Source: Acholoe squamosa
Lineage: Eukaryota > Annelida > Polychaeta > Phyllodocida > Polynoidae
Direction: 5' to 3'
Assembly: GCA_949317995.1 (NCBI GenBank)
Contig: OX439039.1
Location: 71,248,002 to 71,312,001 of the forward strand
DNA length: 64,000 nt
Part shown: in pieces, positions 22,848-34,042 of the stretch
Position numbering within the stretch: the first letter of the stretch is position 1
How the letters are laid out: each line of letters starts with the position of its first letter
Notes under the pieces: model-generated
Seen by the model: the letters and a program-made list of their open reading frames with translations, nothing else
What the model was told of the DNA's origin: nothing
Database searches by the model: none
Program-made: the position numbers and the translations under genes

Positions 22848-24309
22848 GTATTTGGTATAAAAGAAAACAAGTAGAAGGTGGCATTTCGCACACACACCTC
22901 CTTCCGACACCAGTTCTGTCTGTCTGTGTGTGGCTGCTTTGAGTGTTGACTCATGTCTGGAAAATGAAGGTGTGTGCTTTTTATACAATTACTCCTGTCC
23001 CTACTGAAGAAGTCTCCAGTCGGAAACTTCACTCACGCCATCTCCATCCCACTCCCTGAATGAAGGGCTGACATCAAGGGAATGCATTTAACATGAACGA
23101 AAACACAAAAATCATGAGCAGTCATACTTCCTACAGTTTTTGTGACGGACTCTACAGATTAATATCCGCCCGTCCTCTAAAATGATTTGACACACCTAAT
23201 TAAGATATTCTATGATATATCCGTACAGTGCCTGCTTGGGTTGTCCTATTGGTATCTTACCCTGTCTGTCTCGCATTGTTGAAGCCAGTGGCGACCTGTT
23301 GCCGAGGGGTTTTGATGGTATAGATTGCAATTGACAAGACTGTGAGGGTGTGGAGTGTTATCTGGTGGGGGGGGGGGGGGTTGGCACCTATTGCCTCACA
23401 CCTGATAACATTTAAACTGCCCAGCGTAACGGCGAGCAGCTCGATATAACAAAACTGTCCTTTATAATCTGCTCATGCTCATCCGTCTCCGAGTTATAAC
23501 TTGTCAGTACTGCTTTGGGTTCATGGAGACGATTTGAGAGTGTATAGGGGGATAGTGTCACATTGCTGAATTAGCGCTTAGCTACTTACCGGATCTGCAT
23601 TCACGTATCATGACAAATATATCGATGTATTCCCCGCGGCCATCTAACATACAGTAGACACAGGAGTAGAGATAGGGTGTCTTTGGGAAAAGAGCAATTT
23701 GAAATAGAAAGAAGCCTGATTGAAAGAAGGTGTATCCCTTTAATCCATAACCCTTTCAGGACTTCATAGTCCACAAAGCACGTGGGATATTGACATATAT
23801 GTATAGATCTTTTTACAGATATCTCCAAGCTTTTGCTTTTGTATCTGGGGTTCGGGATTTTTTTCCAGTAGTCTAAGCTGCAAACTTTATCGTGAAGCAC
23901 AGGACTACTTGTCTCTATCCGCTCTATTCACCCCACGTGAATCAGTGCCTATCTGTTATCCTGAAAGGTAATTGCCCAATCACTTCCAGCAAACATGGCA
24001 GCCTGGCCGTATGGCTGACACGTTAGGTGGACCCAGGAGGGACCTGATGTACAGACAGACGATAGTAGACGATAGTGTACCCCTAGCCACTGTATCCTGA
24101 CCAAATGCTCATCCATTGTGGCATCCCCGGTATTAAAACTGGTTTGTTGCATATTTTCACAAACTATGCTATATAAATTCTACCGTTTATGCTTAAATAT
24201 AAACTCAAGCTCCAGCTTTGGTGTAGGTAATTTTATGATGGACGCTGATTTTCCATCATGATGTGGATGACGTAAAACCTTTATCAGCCTACTTGGAGCT
24301 CACTAATCA

Positions 24310-24501
24310 TTTAAAGGAGTCATGATGCCTCAGCTTTCGCGTAATGCTATGTATTATGCTGACCCTATAAACCTAATAGGCCTCGAGATGAATTAATGCA
24401 GCCCTGGCGAGCAGACCCTTCAGGGCTGCATTTGTGCATCATCCGACCGATGGGAATTATGCAAGTATTGGTGCACAGTGAGACCCTTAAAAGACTAAGG
24501 G
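24310..24501. repeat. Palindromic MITE family A, diverged copy
   Basis: ATTTAAAGGAGTCATGATGC at the left and a right hairpin with ATTAATGCAGCCCTGGCGAG paired to AGGGCTGCATTTGTGCATC. Confidence 0.55.
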
Positions 24502-24572
24502 ATATGCCTGGCCAGCTTGTCTGACACATGGTTTAACTAGGTAACTGCGCCCCTCCACTCCAGGGACCAGGG

Positions 24573-24678
24573 TCAAAGGTCGCTCTCCACTTGCAGCTTC
24601 TCAGCCTCTGCAATGAGCTGCTCGCCGGGCGGCCTGAGCTGCTCTGTGGCTGCACGCTCCCTAACCTCATAGTCCTCC
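24573..24678 (-). CDS. Candidate terminal exon on the minus strand
   Basis: On the minus strand an acceptor-like TATTATAG precedes 24678. After one leading base the frame stays open for 34 codons to a TGA at 24573-24575. The peptide is charged and helical (starts Glu-Asp-Tyr-Glu-Val-Arg-Glu-Arg, ends Ala-Glu-Lys-Leu-Gln-Val-Glu-Ser-Asp-Leu), with G or C in most third positions. The leading single base matches the two-base overhang of the exon at 28176-28291, so the two can be consecutive exons of one minus-strand gene. The acceptor has a weak pyrimidine tract, and family A repeat sequence begins about 10 bp upstream. The family is not recognised. Confidence 0.3.
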
Positions 24679-24687
24679 CTATAATAT

Positions 24688-24899
24688 GTGTTACCTCACA
24701 GGCATGATGCACCAGGGCATCAGGCCGGCAATTAACTCAGCATAACATTAGTGCATCATGCCGGGAGTGTATTGACCATGCCCATCGGCTAGCACGATGC
24801 ACGGGTGTAACACTGGCGAGTTACTCACCAGGAGTGTATACTTGATGCATCATTATGACCAAGTGTATCAACGCATCACACGGCCTTTGAGATGGTTAA
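24688..24899. repeat. Palindromic MITE family A copy
   Basis: It has the hairpin arm GATGCACGGGTGTAACACTG, loop GGCGAGTTACTCACCAG and the right end ACGGCCTTTGAGATGGTTAA. The left hairpin is degenerate. Confidence 0.65.
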
Positions 24900-25082
24900 C
24901 AGCCTGAACCGTCCAGCCCTGTATAGCAGTATAGAAGACTCCAACCTGGAGCGAAATTATGTCTATGTTGACGTGGCCCGTGACAAATATTGAACTAGAG
25001 TGTTTAGCAATGGGAGGGATGGTGGATAAGAGGTTCTACATTTATGTAATTAACAGTGAACATGTATGCTAAACCTGCGCAC

Positions 25083-25195
25083 TTCACCCTTTAAGGGGAA
25101 CAATGCTGTAATGTATATATTATCTAGTAGTAATGAGGATGCATGGATGCATCCCTGGTGAATAGTGTTGCATAAATGCATAATGTCAAGTCCCA
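25083..25195. repeat. Palindromic MITE family A, short remnant
   Basis: TCACCCTTTAAGGGGAACA at the left, then the single hairpin GATGCATGGATGCATCCCTG and TTGCATAAATGCATAATG. Confidence 0.4.
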
Positions 25196-25550
25196 TAAGA
25201 TCTCACATGATGTCCTAATACGCCTGCACTGTTTTTGTATATTGTGGGAATATGATCTTTTTGTGGCATTTACGTGTTTATGGAAAGCAGGGTGAGCAGT
25301 AACCCGCTGTCAGCATTGTGCTTAACTCATAATACAGTCCAGTATGCAGGTGTCCCTCCCCCTCCCTCCCACATACATCCCTGTGTGTATGTAGATATGC
25401 AGTAGCAGCACTAGCAGTACATGTAGTATGCAGCAGGTTGTTTGCCATCAACAGCTACAGGACAGCAGTGCTGATATCTGCGTCACTCTACAAGGGTTAA
25501 GCCACACCCCTGTATAGGACTCAGTATCGAGGCCTAGTAGAGCCGCAATT

Positions 25551-25712
25551 TTGAATTTCGCTGGTTGAGGTAAAACCCACTGATATGACATACCATGATT
25601 GGTACCTCATCCCTGGTTAACACCCACTTCGAGGGACATGCTGGTCCCATCTTATCAGTTCTTAACAGTGAGTGTTGCCGGAACCAGCTCCAGACCAGCT
25701 AATGGCCAATAC
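25551..25712 (+). repeat. Dispersed repeat D, copy 1
   Basis: About 160 bp from TTGAATTTCGCTGGTTGAGG to GACCAGCTAATGGCCAATAC. It is mirrored on the minus strand at 40933-41100, roughly 85 percent alike by eye, with a partial third copy near 32867. Class unknown. Confidence 0.65.
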
Positions 25713-26404
25713 AAACCACATGGCTAACTACTCAAAATGGTAAAATTTGCACCAGGTGCTTGAAACTTGAAACCACGCCTATAAGCCACATCCCAAGTTA
25801 AGAGTAATTCTATAAGCCACACGTAGGGTCTGAAATGGTCGCATAGACATCTTATATGCGGGGTTATATGGTATACCATTTTGCTGGTATAAACAGATAT
25901 GAAATCGATACTGGTCGTACTAATGGAGAAAAACTTATCTAAACTACAGAGCAGCTCACACACAGAGCCGCTCACACATTGAAGACCCACATCACAAGGT
26001 GTGGTTATATGGGCCGTATAAGAGCCACCCGAGAAGCACAGCGAGAATCTATACACTGAGCATTTCGTTATGGGTGCTATACCTCATCTTCGATAACCTG
26101 GAGAGCCCAATAAAGGTCTAAGATGGTACGTTCTGTATGGGGACCTAGTCTGAGCTATGTTTAGTGCCACAAAACTCATACTTTTCACTCACAGGTGACT
26201 TCCTCCCTCAGTTAACGCGAATTTATCCTAGGTGACATAACCCTTGGATAAATAGTCGACAGACTTACAAGCATGTGGTGAACAGAGTATACCAAGGTAA
26301 CACACCGTGTGCCACCACATTAACCAGTACTGCGAGTTGCTCACACACACCCACACGTCCACAACATGGAACAGCAGCTGTCCCAGCCCAAAGCCACCTA
26401 CTCC
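25713..26404. other. No gene seen
   Basis: A 110-codon minus-strand frame (25724-26056) lacks motifs and splice context. No other signal. Confidence 0.4.
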
Positions 26405-26925
26405 CTTCACATACTCAGCTGCTCCCCACACCCTGAGCTGCTTCCCATGCACTGAGCTGCTCCCCTCACACTCAGCTACTCGATCCCACACACTCAGGTG
26501 TTCCGGACACACAAAGCTACTCCCCACATACTGAGCTGTTCCCCACAAACTCAGCTGCTCCCCACACACTCAGCTGTTCCCCACACACTTAGCTGTTCCC
26601 CACACACTTAGCTGTTCCCCACACACTCAGCTGTTCCCCACACACTCAGCTGTTCCCCACATACCCAGCTGCTCCCCACATACTCAGCTGCTTCCCACAC
26701 ACTCAGCTGCTCCCCACATACATTTGTACTGAGCTGTTGCCCACACACTTAGCTGCTCCCCAAACTCTAAGCTACACCCCATATATTCAGCTGCTCCCCA
26801 CACACTCAGCAACTGGGCTTCTCCCCACATACTTAGCTGCTCCCTACACATTCAGCCATTTCCCAAAAACCTCCCATGCTCTGAGCTGCTCCCAACACAC
26901 TGACTTGCTCCCCACACACTGAGGA
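26405..26925. repeat. 19-bp tandem repeat (CTCAGCTG(C/T)TCCCCACACA)
   Basis: A degenerate array of about 25 units with a core period of 19 bp. Central units (about 26560-26710) are nearly identical and edge units are diverged. Each unit contains an AGCTG core. Frames across the array on both strands are repeat artefacts. Confidence 0.85.
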
Positions 26926-27499
26926 CATTTAGCCCCCCCCCCGACGCCCCCTGACCTACCCATCCAGCTTGAGAAAACGCAGTGAGTTGTGCTACGTTGC
27001 CAAGACAACCTGGGCCGGATACAGGCTGTCTGTGCTGTTGGTATCGACAATTTGTGCCGTGATACCTAACTGTGGACACCTTACAGTACACATCAGGCGG
27101 AGCTGTCACCGCCCTGTAGTCACTCTCCATCCTATACTTCATAAATGCTAATAACAGTCTCCCCCATATTCTCCCCATATTATGTTATAATTACTCTCCG
27201 CCATTTTTATTATCTAGAAGATATGAGAACAATACAGGAGCGATAGTTCCACAAATGTCAATCATAAAAAAGGGACAAATATGTATCAAGGAACCTGACC
27301 AACTTGGTTGCAAGCACCCACCAACAGGAATCGACATACCATCCAGGTATGCCATAGTTCCAACATTCCCGAAAGTAGTACTCTGGTTTCTAGGCAAGAG
27401 ACGAACAGAATTCTAGATGGTCACATCCATTCACTGTTTACTTCTAAAAACATGGGGTCGTGATATAGGGCACTTCATATAATGATATTTTGAATATTT

Positions 27500-27540
27500 G
27501 TCAGAATTCCCATTGCTTTCTTGTTGTAGGTAAGCGAGAT
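27500..27540 (+). promoter_or_regulatory. Candidate recursive splice (ratchet) site
   Basis: A pyrimidine-rich tract runs into an acceptor that is immediately a donor: CTTTCTTGTTGTAG|GTAAGC, junction between 27529 and 27530. This zero-length-exon arrangement is the hallmark of recursive splice sites in long introns. It lies on the same strand as the SK-channel exon and 7.4 kb inside its presumed first intron. Confidence 0.45.
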
Positions 27541-28140
27541 CTTTCTGATAAGCATTTCAATCCCGGGATTTCAATATTCTCTTCTATAGCCACGCCTACT
27601 CTGCCAGTTACAGTCGTCTATAAGAGCGTGAGCCCGTCCAGGATATCATTTGCAGTACATTGCATTTTAATTTAACCATTTTTTATGATGTCTCTTCTGT
27701 GGGCAGTTAAGCCTGATATATGAAAGGACCACACCACTGGTTTGTGTGACATCACATCTCTTCACAAGAATACAATGTTAACCATTGAAAGCAATATCTG
27801 GATGGGATCAAGTGAAACCAGTCTGAGTGAGACCTATAGATCAATACAGCAAGAAAGGGTGACTTTGCAAAGACCTTTCTGATGTCATCCCAATGAGACA
27901 TCAAATATCCATTAGCAGTCCTGCTATGTGATATACATTAATTGAAAGATAATCGCCTTGTACATATCCGGATGTAAGTTGTTAGCATACGTGAACACTA
28001 TGATCAAAGTTATAAGCATTGAAGAAATGTCACCCTTTTCTTCTGCTTGGGTTTATGTTGAAACCAGTGAAAGCAGTCCTTGTACGTTAGACGAGGTATA
28101 GTCAGGGTGTAGTCCCTGTGTACTGTACAGGTGTCTCAGT

Positions 28141-28200
28141 CTTACCTCAATGCTCTACTGTCTTCAAAGGCTTACCTCAAAGCTCTACTGTCTTCAAAGG
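28141..28200 (-). repeat. 30-bp tandem duplication of an exon end and splice donor
   Basis: Two adjacent 30-bp copies, which differ at about one position, each contain TTTGAAGACAGTAGAGC, then (T/A)TTGAG|GTAAG on the minus strand. The first donor met gives an open frame. Use of the second would place an in-frame TAA immediately after the first junction. Confidence 0.7.
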
Positions 28201-28291
28201 AACCCGTCTGCAGCTTGCGGCTCTCCATCAATGACGGCGCATTAAGGGGAGAAGGAGGAGAGTGCAGGGGAGGGGGGTGCTGGAGGTGCAT
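28176..28291 (-). CDS. Candidate coding exon on the minus strand
   Basis: A minus-strand acceptor (CCACCTGGGCAG) precedes 28291. The frame starting ATGCACCTCCAG is open to a donor (TTGAG|GTAAG) at 28176. The peptide has a Pro/His/Ser-rich half (HPPPLHSPPSPLNAPSL) and then MESRKLQTGSFEDSRAL, a polar segment with possible phosphorylation sites. Third positions are mostly G or C. The exon leaves two bases over, which match the one leading base of the candidate exon at 24573-24678. An exact 30-bp direct duplication covers the 3' end of the exon and its donor, giving a second donor at 28146. Family unrecognised; the frame remains open upstream of the acceptor. Confidence 0.42.
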
Positions 28292-28904
28292 CTGCCCAGG
28301 TGGGTAGTTCACCCATGAGGTACACCCACCTCTCAAGTCTCAAACACTGCCACAGCCTCCTCTTACATGTACCTCGCCCTATATCAATTCACAACTTAAG
28401 AAACAAGACAAGGAAAAAGTAAGCCTCACTGAGGTAGGATTTGCCAGTGTCTGATGAATCATTAAGGGAGTGGGGACATTAAAATAAATAGGATTTTCTT
28501 CAGTTTGTGCTGGTATAACCTGATGGAGGGGCACTCCACTTTGACATAACGATTGGGACCCTATTAAAGGAGAATGGAAGCCGATCGATCAGAAAAATAG
28601 ACCAGTCTGAACCGGGGTGCTATCATTTAAAGCTGAAGGGGGGGGGGCCCACATTGTACTTGTCCTGGTGAAATGGATGGGCTTGGCCTGTTCCATACCC
28701 CAGGGGTCATCAGCATAATGCCCAGAATGCATGTCCGCTGCAGTCCCTCGGGACAATTGCCAATCACCATATGATTCATATACAGTCGGCTTAGGATTGC
28801 CCATTTGGACTGGGCTTGTGCGTGGGTGGTCCAGGTTTGTCCAATGGGAATTGGAGGATACCTTCAGGAATTCACGATTCAACATTGCAGTGGTCCTATG
28901 CACG

Positions 28905-29145
28905 GATGGTGAGGTATCTTCACTTAAGATAGGTGGAAATCAAGATAACACTGAAGATAGCTCTGTGAATATCTTCAAAATTTCATTTCTATAGATGCCA
29001 GCATTATTTGTCATACATTTGCAATAATATCCTTGAAAAGATAGGTTAGAGATAACTATTCTCAAGATATCTTTAAATTTTCTAAGATATCTTCAGTTTC
29101 CTTTGGAAATGGCATTGACTTATCTTCACCATCTGAAATTATCTT
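28905..29145. repeat. Possible inverted-repeat element with GATGGTGA(A/G)GATA ends
   Basis: GATGGTGAGGTATCTTCACTT at the left is partly mirrored by GACTTATCTTCACCATC at the right. The interior repeats AAGATATCTT palindromes. Boundaries are weak. Confidence 0.3.
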
Positions 29146-29205
29146 CACCGTCTGAGCAAAAGACCACAGAGGTTGGTATGTACTACTAGGGTATCATACA
29201 TTTCT

Positions 29206-29296
29206 CAGTGGGCACAAAACGTTGAATCAACATTGAAATGATTAGTTTAATTGATCAACGTTACTTTAACGTTGATTCAAAGTTCTGTCCCCACTG
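29206..29296. mobile_element. 91-bp miniature inverted-repeat element
   Basis: CAGTGGGCACAAAACGTTGA at the left is mirrored imperfectly by TCAAAGTTCTGTCCCCACTG at the right, so the whole unit folds into a hairpin. Its left end resembles the element at 5293. Confidence 0.5.
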
Positions 29297-30215
29297 GGCT
29301 GCAACAGATAGAGCGAGAGATAGACATGTAGAGAGGTGGTGCTTTGCTTTAGAACATGAAGCTTATAGGCATCACGTCATCCTTAAAGGTTTATAAGGTG
29401 TATTCAATTCTCTACCAACATGTTTTGCTATCTGGTGTATTACCTCAAATAAGGTGACAGAATTCCAAGAAATAACACTGCTAGTTCAGAATTTATCACG
29501 TTGAAAGGCGGACACGGTTTTCAATTGTGTCTCTCCAGTACATTACAAGTACAAGTTCATTACTTACCCCAACCCAAACTCCTGTCACTCTCCTATCGTT
29601 ATTGCAGCACTCCATCAACACCCTTCTAGGTCCTGCTATCACTCCCCTACCCCAGTATCACTGCTTTTCACCATTACTTCCACCTAACTACCCAACAACT
29701 ATTTTACCATTATCACCGGAAGGACAGCAAGGCGTTTTATGCACGTCGCCCTTTTATCGCCATGATATATCAATGCAGGAGGGGTAGGGTTTGGATTCAT
29801 GCATCAGGAAATCCTATAATATTGATACAGTAGCTAGCACTCACTTGAGACATCATGCTTTCATGAATGATTGCCCTCGGCCAAAGAGGGCGTACTTCAA
29901 CCTTAAATCATTCTCAGTTTACATGGGGATTTTCTTATAGAATTTCTAACCCAGGTCGCCAATTAACTGGTTAACTATAAGAACTAAGGCACTCTCAACC
30001 CGAAGATGAGTAAATAAACTAAAAGATCTGAGTAGATCAACTCAAGAACCACCCAGAGTATAGCCTAAATTGTATGATTACATCCAGATGTCTAGGGTTG
30101 GCTCTGTTCAGGGTTGGGTTGGGCAACTTGTAATAGACTTCTTCTTGGCCCTAGCACTGCATACCCGCCTTGCCTGATAATACCCTGACCACTATGACCT
30201 TCAGCCTCCCCAGCA

Positions 30216-30470
30216 TTAACCCTTGAAAGGCCGCTGATGCAGGAGTGCATCATACCCATTCGTTGTCATGAGTGCACCAATGAAGTACTGCTCGCCAGCA
30301 CTTCATTGGAGCATCACGCCGACCCTCTAGGAGTTTATGTATCATCCCCATAGGGTTGTCATGATGCTCCTATGAAGTGCTGGCGAGCAGTCTCACCAGC
30401 ACTTCATCGGTGCATCATGACGACCAATGGGCATGATGCCCTCCTGCATCAGCGGCCTTTGAAGGGCTAA
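30216..30470. repeat. Palindromic MITE family A, best-preserved copy
   Basis: This 255-bp copy is the reference for the family. The left terminal repeat TTAACCCTTGAAAGGCCGCT continues to GCAGGAGTGCATCAT and pairs almost perfectly with the right end (ATGATGCCCTCCTGCATCAG, then CGGCCTTTGAAGGGCTAA). Inside are two separate hairpins: GCACCAATGAAGTACTG paired with CAGCACTTCATTGGAGC, and GCTCCTATGAAGTGCTGG paired with CCAGCACTTCATCGGTGC. Bridging sequence includes CCGACCCTCTAGGAG and GACGACCAATGGGC. No coding capacity is present. Confidence 0.85.
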
Positions 30471-31644
30471 GCAGCCTTCACCCCTATACCTATACCCATG
30501 GAGGCTATACTTCACCGCCGTCCTCCTTAGTTTCAGCTCCACAGGGCACATTCGCATTTGTCACCCTGGCTGGCCACATGGCTTTGAAGGCCGCAGGCTG
30601 GCCTCTGATGCGACCGCAGATAGGCTGCACCAAATCTCCTTTCGCCATTGGATCCCTGCGGATCCAGGTGTGGTCTTCCTGGCTCCGCCCAACCCTTTTA
30701 GTATACAGCACTCATATCTCCTACCCTTGCCAACACATACCATTGTATATACCCAAATACCTCTCGATACGGCTATACAGTGTGTCTGTATGGGTAAGTG
30801 GGTGTATTCGTATTTTCTGTGTGCTTCTTATGTGCACAGCAGTTGGAACTGGAATGTGGTCCACAGGCAGTCACCCAATCACCAATAGATGTAAATATGA
30901 AACAGTCTATACGACATATCATGTTGGTATACATATAGGAAAGCAGTAATCAAGAGATTTCTATAGTGACAAATGGTTTTCTCCTGATATAAAGTCTTAG
31001 TCACAATGACCAGAAATGGAAATAGAAAACATCATGAATTCATGCCGATATGATTTACCTCTGAAGCATCGACACTAGATAACAGATGCAAACAATTTAA
31101 TCAATTGATTTCAGACAGACATATTGTAAATGACAACATAATATTCTAAAAGGAGCTGGACAGGTGGTGCCTGGACAGATGTGTCTTCCTGATGACCCAT
31201 CATCAGCCAGTGTTTGTATTTTCTAGTAGATGGCTGGCATAATATTCAATATAAGGTATCTGGTCTACTCTATGGTACATGTATCTAGTCTACTACTGCA
31301 CAAAGTTGTATTACTCCCTACTGAGGCCTGCTCTGCCTTTTTCTACAGGCAGGTGATGGTCTAGACAAAACTTCCTCCATGCGGGTCAAAGATCGATTGG
31401 CAATGCCCGGTGGAAGACTATTAAGGCCTGATAGTCACTTAGTTAATCACATGGCCTTATGGAGATGCAATTAGTTGGGTGGGGCAGATGGCGGTCTATT
31501 GGTGAGAGCTGGGCGGATGGATGGGTGGGGGTGGGGGGTAGGAGTGATGGCTGAGTTGGGCGGGAGTGTTGTGTTAGGTTGGAATTAGAGCCAGGATCAC
31601 ACCTGTGTGCCGTCAGAGAGTAGCGACATACACGTACAGAGTGA

Positions 31645-32060
31645 TATAGATTAGACACCAATGCAGTCAGAAGGGTAAGTTTCCAGTTGTATAATATACA
31701 CACCAATGCAGCGCGAGAGGGTCGGTTTTCAATTAAGTAAAATACACCGCAATACAGTGGAAAAGGGTCAGATTTCAATTAAGTAAACTAGACACCAATG
31801 CAGTGAGAAAGGCTGAGTTCCAGATAGCATAGACTAGACGCCACTGCAATGAGAAAGAGTCTGGACAATAAAATAGAATAAAGACCATGCAAGAAGACAT
31901 GGTGAGATTTCCAATATTGACTAGGGACAGATGCTGAAAGAAATAGTCACCTTTTAGAGAGGCCTATGGACTAGAGACTAATGTAACAAATAGTGAGTAT
32001 TTGGAGTCATATATAGCTGTAGACTAGATCCCTATGCAGTGATAAAAGCCTCAGTTTTGA
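31645..32060. repeat. Degenerate tandem repeat, about 55-bp period
   Basis: At least five diverged units contain (G/C)ACACCAATGCAGTGAGAAAG-like sequence followed by a TTTC(A/C)A(A/G)TT segment and TAGACTAGAC-type joins. Confidence 0.55.
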
Positions 32061-32866
32061 AAATGCTGGCTTTATTTCAGAGAGGTTCTGAACCCCTTTA
32101 CATATTCTGATATTCAGCTGACATAAGTTGAATTTAAAATCCAAATTATGGAAGCCCTGGTTCACGTAGCCTCTCACGGCAAATGACCACACTCATATCA
32201 AAAAGGATGCCCAAATGGAATAATAAGGGAACCTAGAAACCATTGCCAAAGATATTCAATAAAGCAATATAACTGTCACACTCGTGACTTTTGAACAAAA
32301 CATTCTGTGTCAACCTACCCTCTGGCCTATCAAAGGAACTTTGACACCTCGATAATATATAATCAGACCTGTCAAATGACAGTAATACTATATCAATTAC
32401 CGCAGGTGTGCTGCTATGGTAACAGTAGTGCCCAGTCTTTGTTTGTCATACAATGAGATATCCTATTTAGGGAACAGGTAAATGGCGCACTGACAAGACA
32501 ATGTATAGCTCTGGTTTCCGCTCTCACCGTCTCCCAACAGTAAATAATGACAAAAATGACAGATCGTTCACTATCCCGAGATAATAGAAATCTTACCATA
32601 GAATATCCTCTTGTCTAGAGACAGGCTGTGACAAAGGAATTGGGAACTGGTTAATTGAGAACTTGCCTCCAGGTGTAGCTTACAATAGAGCGCATAATGA
32701 GCCCCTGGAGAAAGGCCCTAGGTAGGATTTCATTAAAGCAATTAGCAGGCTCTCGTTAATTATTGAATGGTCTTTGATTCCACTACCAGTGGCAGTGCTC
32801 ATCCTGTGCAGGCCCTACACCTAAGGGTCATATAGGAGTCTAGAACCAAACCAAGATGGTCCACCA
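32061..32866. other. No gene seen
   Basis: No frame, splice pair or repeat boundary that I can support. Confidence 0.4.
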
Positions 32867-32970
32867 TTTTGAATTTCGCTGAGTCTTCCAAAACACTGAT
32901 TTAATATGCTGTGGTTGGGGTGAGCTGGTTCCCATTTTACCAGTGCATACTGCAAGAACTAGCTTCAGCG
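32867..32970 (+). repeat. Dispersed repeat D, partial diverged copy
   Basis: TTTTGAATTTCGCTGAGTC, then an ACACTGATTTAATATGCTGTG segment similar to the first 90 bp of the repeat at 25551. Confidence 0.4.
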
Positions 32971-33019
32971 CGCTCTGAGCCTTTAGCACATCAATATATA
33001 CTGTTCTCATTGGTCACCA

Positions 33020-33182
33020 CCATGAATGGATGTTCTCACCAGAACTGCATCCATGCACCATCCATAATTCTAAAGGATTTAGACACTATCAGATGGTTGC
33101 CCCAATACAGTGCTGGCGAGTAGACTCACCAGCACAACATTGCCAAAGGAGTATAAACACTTTGTGGCCCTCGGGGAGTTAA
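33020..33182. repeat. Palindromic MITE family A, partial copy
   Basis: A right hairpin (CAGTGCTGGCGAGTAGACTC, then ACCAGCACAACATTG) and the end TGTGGCCCTCGGGGAGTTAA are clear. The left half is degenerate. Confidence 0.5.
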
Positions 33183-33822
33183 TAAGGAAAATGTGGGGAT
33201 TCCAGGCCCAATTAGAGACATGCAGTGGTTTCTCATCGTGACCTTTATTGACATTCTTATCCTCCTAGTAGCAGCCATTTATATCATGTGATGCTGGACA
33301 TTGTGGAACCATATTTTATTAGGTTCACCTGCTTTCTTAAAAACAGTTATTTATGTTTAAAAGTATGGGAATAGTCTCTGACGCCTTCTCTTCTGCTGGA
33401 CCTTGCTTCATGGAAGTGTGGCATTTGAATAAAGACGTAGGGAGAGACCACAGTTGCACGATGTATGACCACAATGCTGCATCAATGCTCCAGGTCTGGA
33501 CCTTGTTTCAATAGATTCTACGACAGGTTCAGCCAGCTACGACTGGAGATGGGCCAAATCTTACCAGCTGATCTTAGGATTTTGGCCATAGTGACCAATT
33601 AGCTGGCTACATTACTGGTGATCGTACTGCCTACTGGCTACATAGCCACCAGACCAGTGACACAATAAGGGGTGCTTGTATAACAGCCCTCTATTTGAAT
33701 AATTAGTGGGTAGCCCTAGCGGCTGCCCTTTGCACTCCTTTGCTCGAATGTAGCCAATCTGTGCTCTTTGCTTTGTAATCATATACGTATTCTCTATATA
33801 TAGACTAATGATCCAAAACGTT

Positions 33823-34042
33823 GTAGGGGTTCGTTCCCCCGTCGGCTGCACAGAGCCTTCAGAGGGACTGTTCACTTGATTGTGTCACTCCCTCTATGTA
33901 TACCATACCGATCCAGGGTAGTTTGAAGGTAGAGAATGTCAGGCCAGGGGAAGTAGCTCAGGGGTAGAGCTTCGGCTTCGAAGTTGGAGGGTCCCGGGTT
34001 TGAGTCCCCGTTTCTCCATGACATTTTCCGCTGATCACTACA
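33823..34042 (+). repeat. tRNA-bearing dispersed repeat, copy 1
   Basis: A 220-bp unit from GTAGGGGTTCGTTCCCCC to CCGCTGATCACTACAG is repeated directly at 34289-34508. It holds a tRNA-like domain (33947-34018) with A-box-like TAGCTCAGGGGTAGAGC and B-box-like GGGTTTGAGTCCC. Confidence 0.75.
33947..34018 (+). tRNA. tRNA-like sequence within a dispersed repeat (probably not a functional tRNA)
   Basis: A cloverleaf can be drawn: acceptor GGGGAAG with TTTCTCC, D-stem GCTC/GAGC, T-stem CCGGG/CCCCG. The anticodon stem (TCGGC/TTGGA) pairs poorly and the loop TTCGAAG would give CGA. That anticodon should belong to a serine tRNA with a long variable arm, which is absent. Conserved flanks on both sides, shared with the copies at 34413 and 39159, show that it is part of a repeat, for example a SINE, rather than a solitary tRNA gene. 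Confidence 0.35.

Noticed and set aside
30505-30711. 68-codon minus-strand frame with coding-like composition
   Set aside because: It has no acceptor, donor or recognisable motif.
31349-31440. Exon after a strong acceptor (CCTTTTTCTACAG)
   Set aside because: The frame is open, but there is no good donor and the peptide is not distinctive. Kept only as a possibility.
33947-34018. Functional tRNA gene
   Set aside because: The anticodon stem is poorly paired, the variable arm does not fit the anticodon, and the sequence is embedded in a repeat with conserved flanks.
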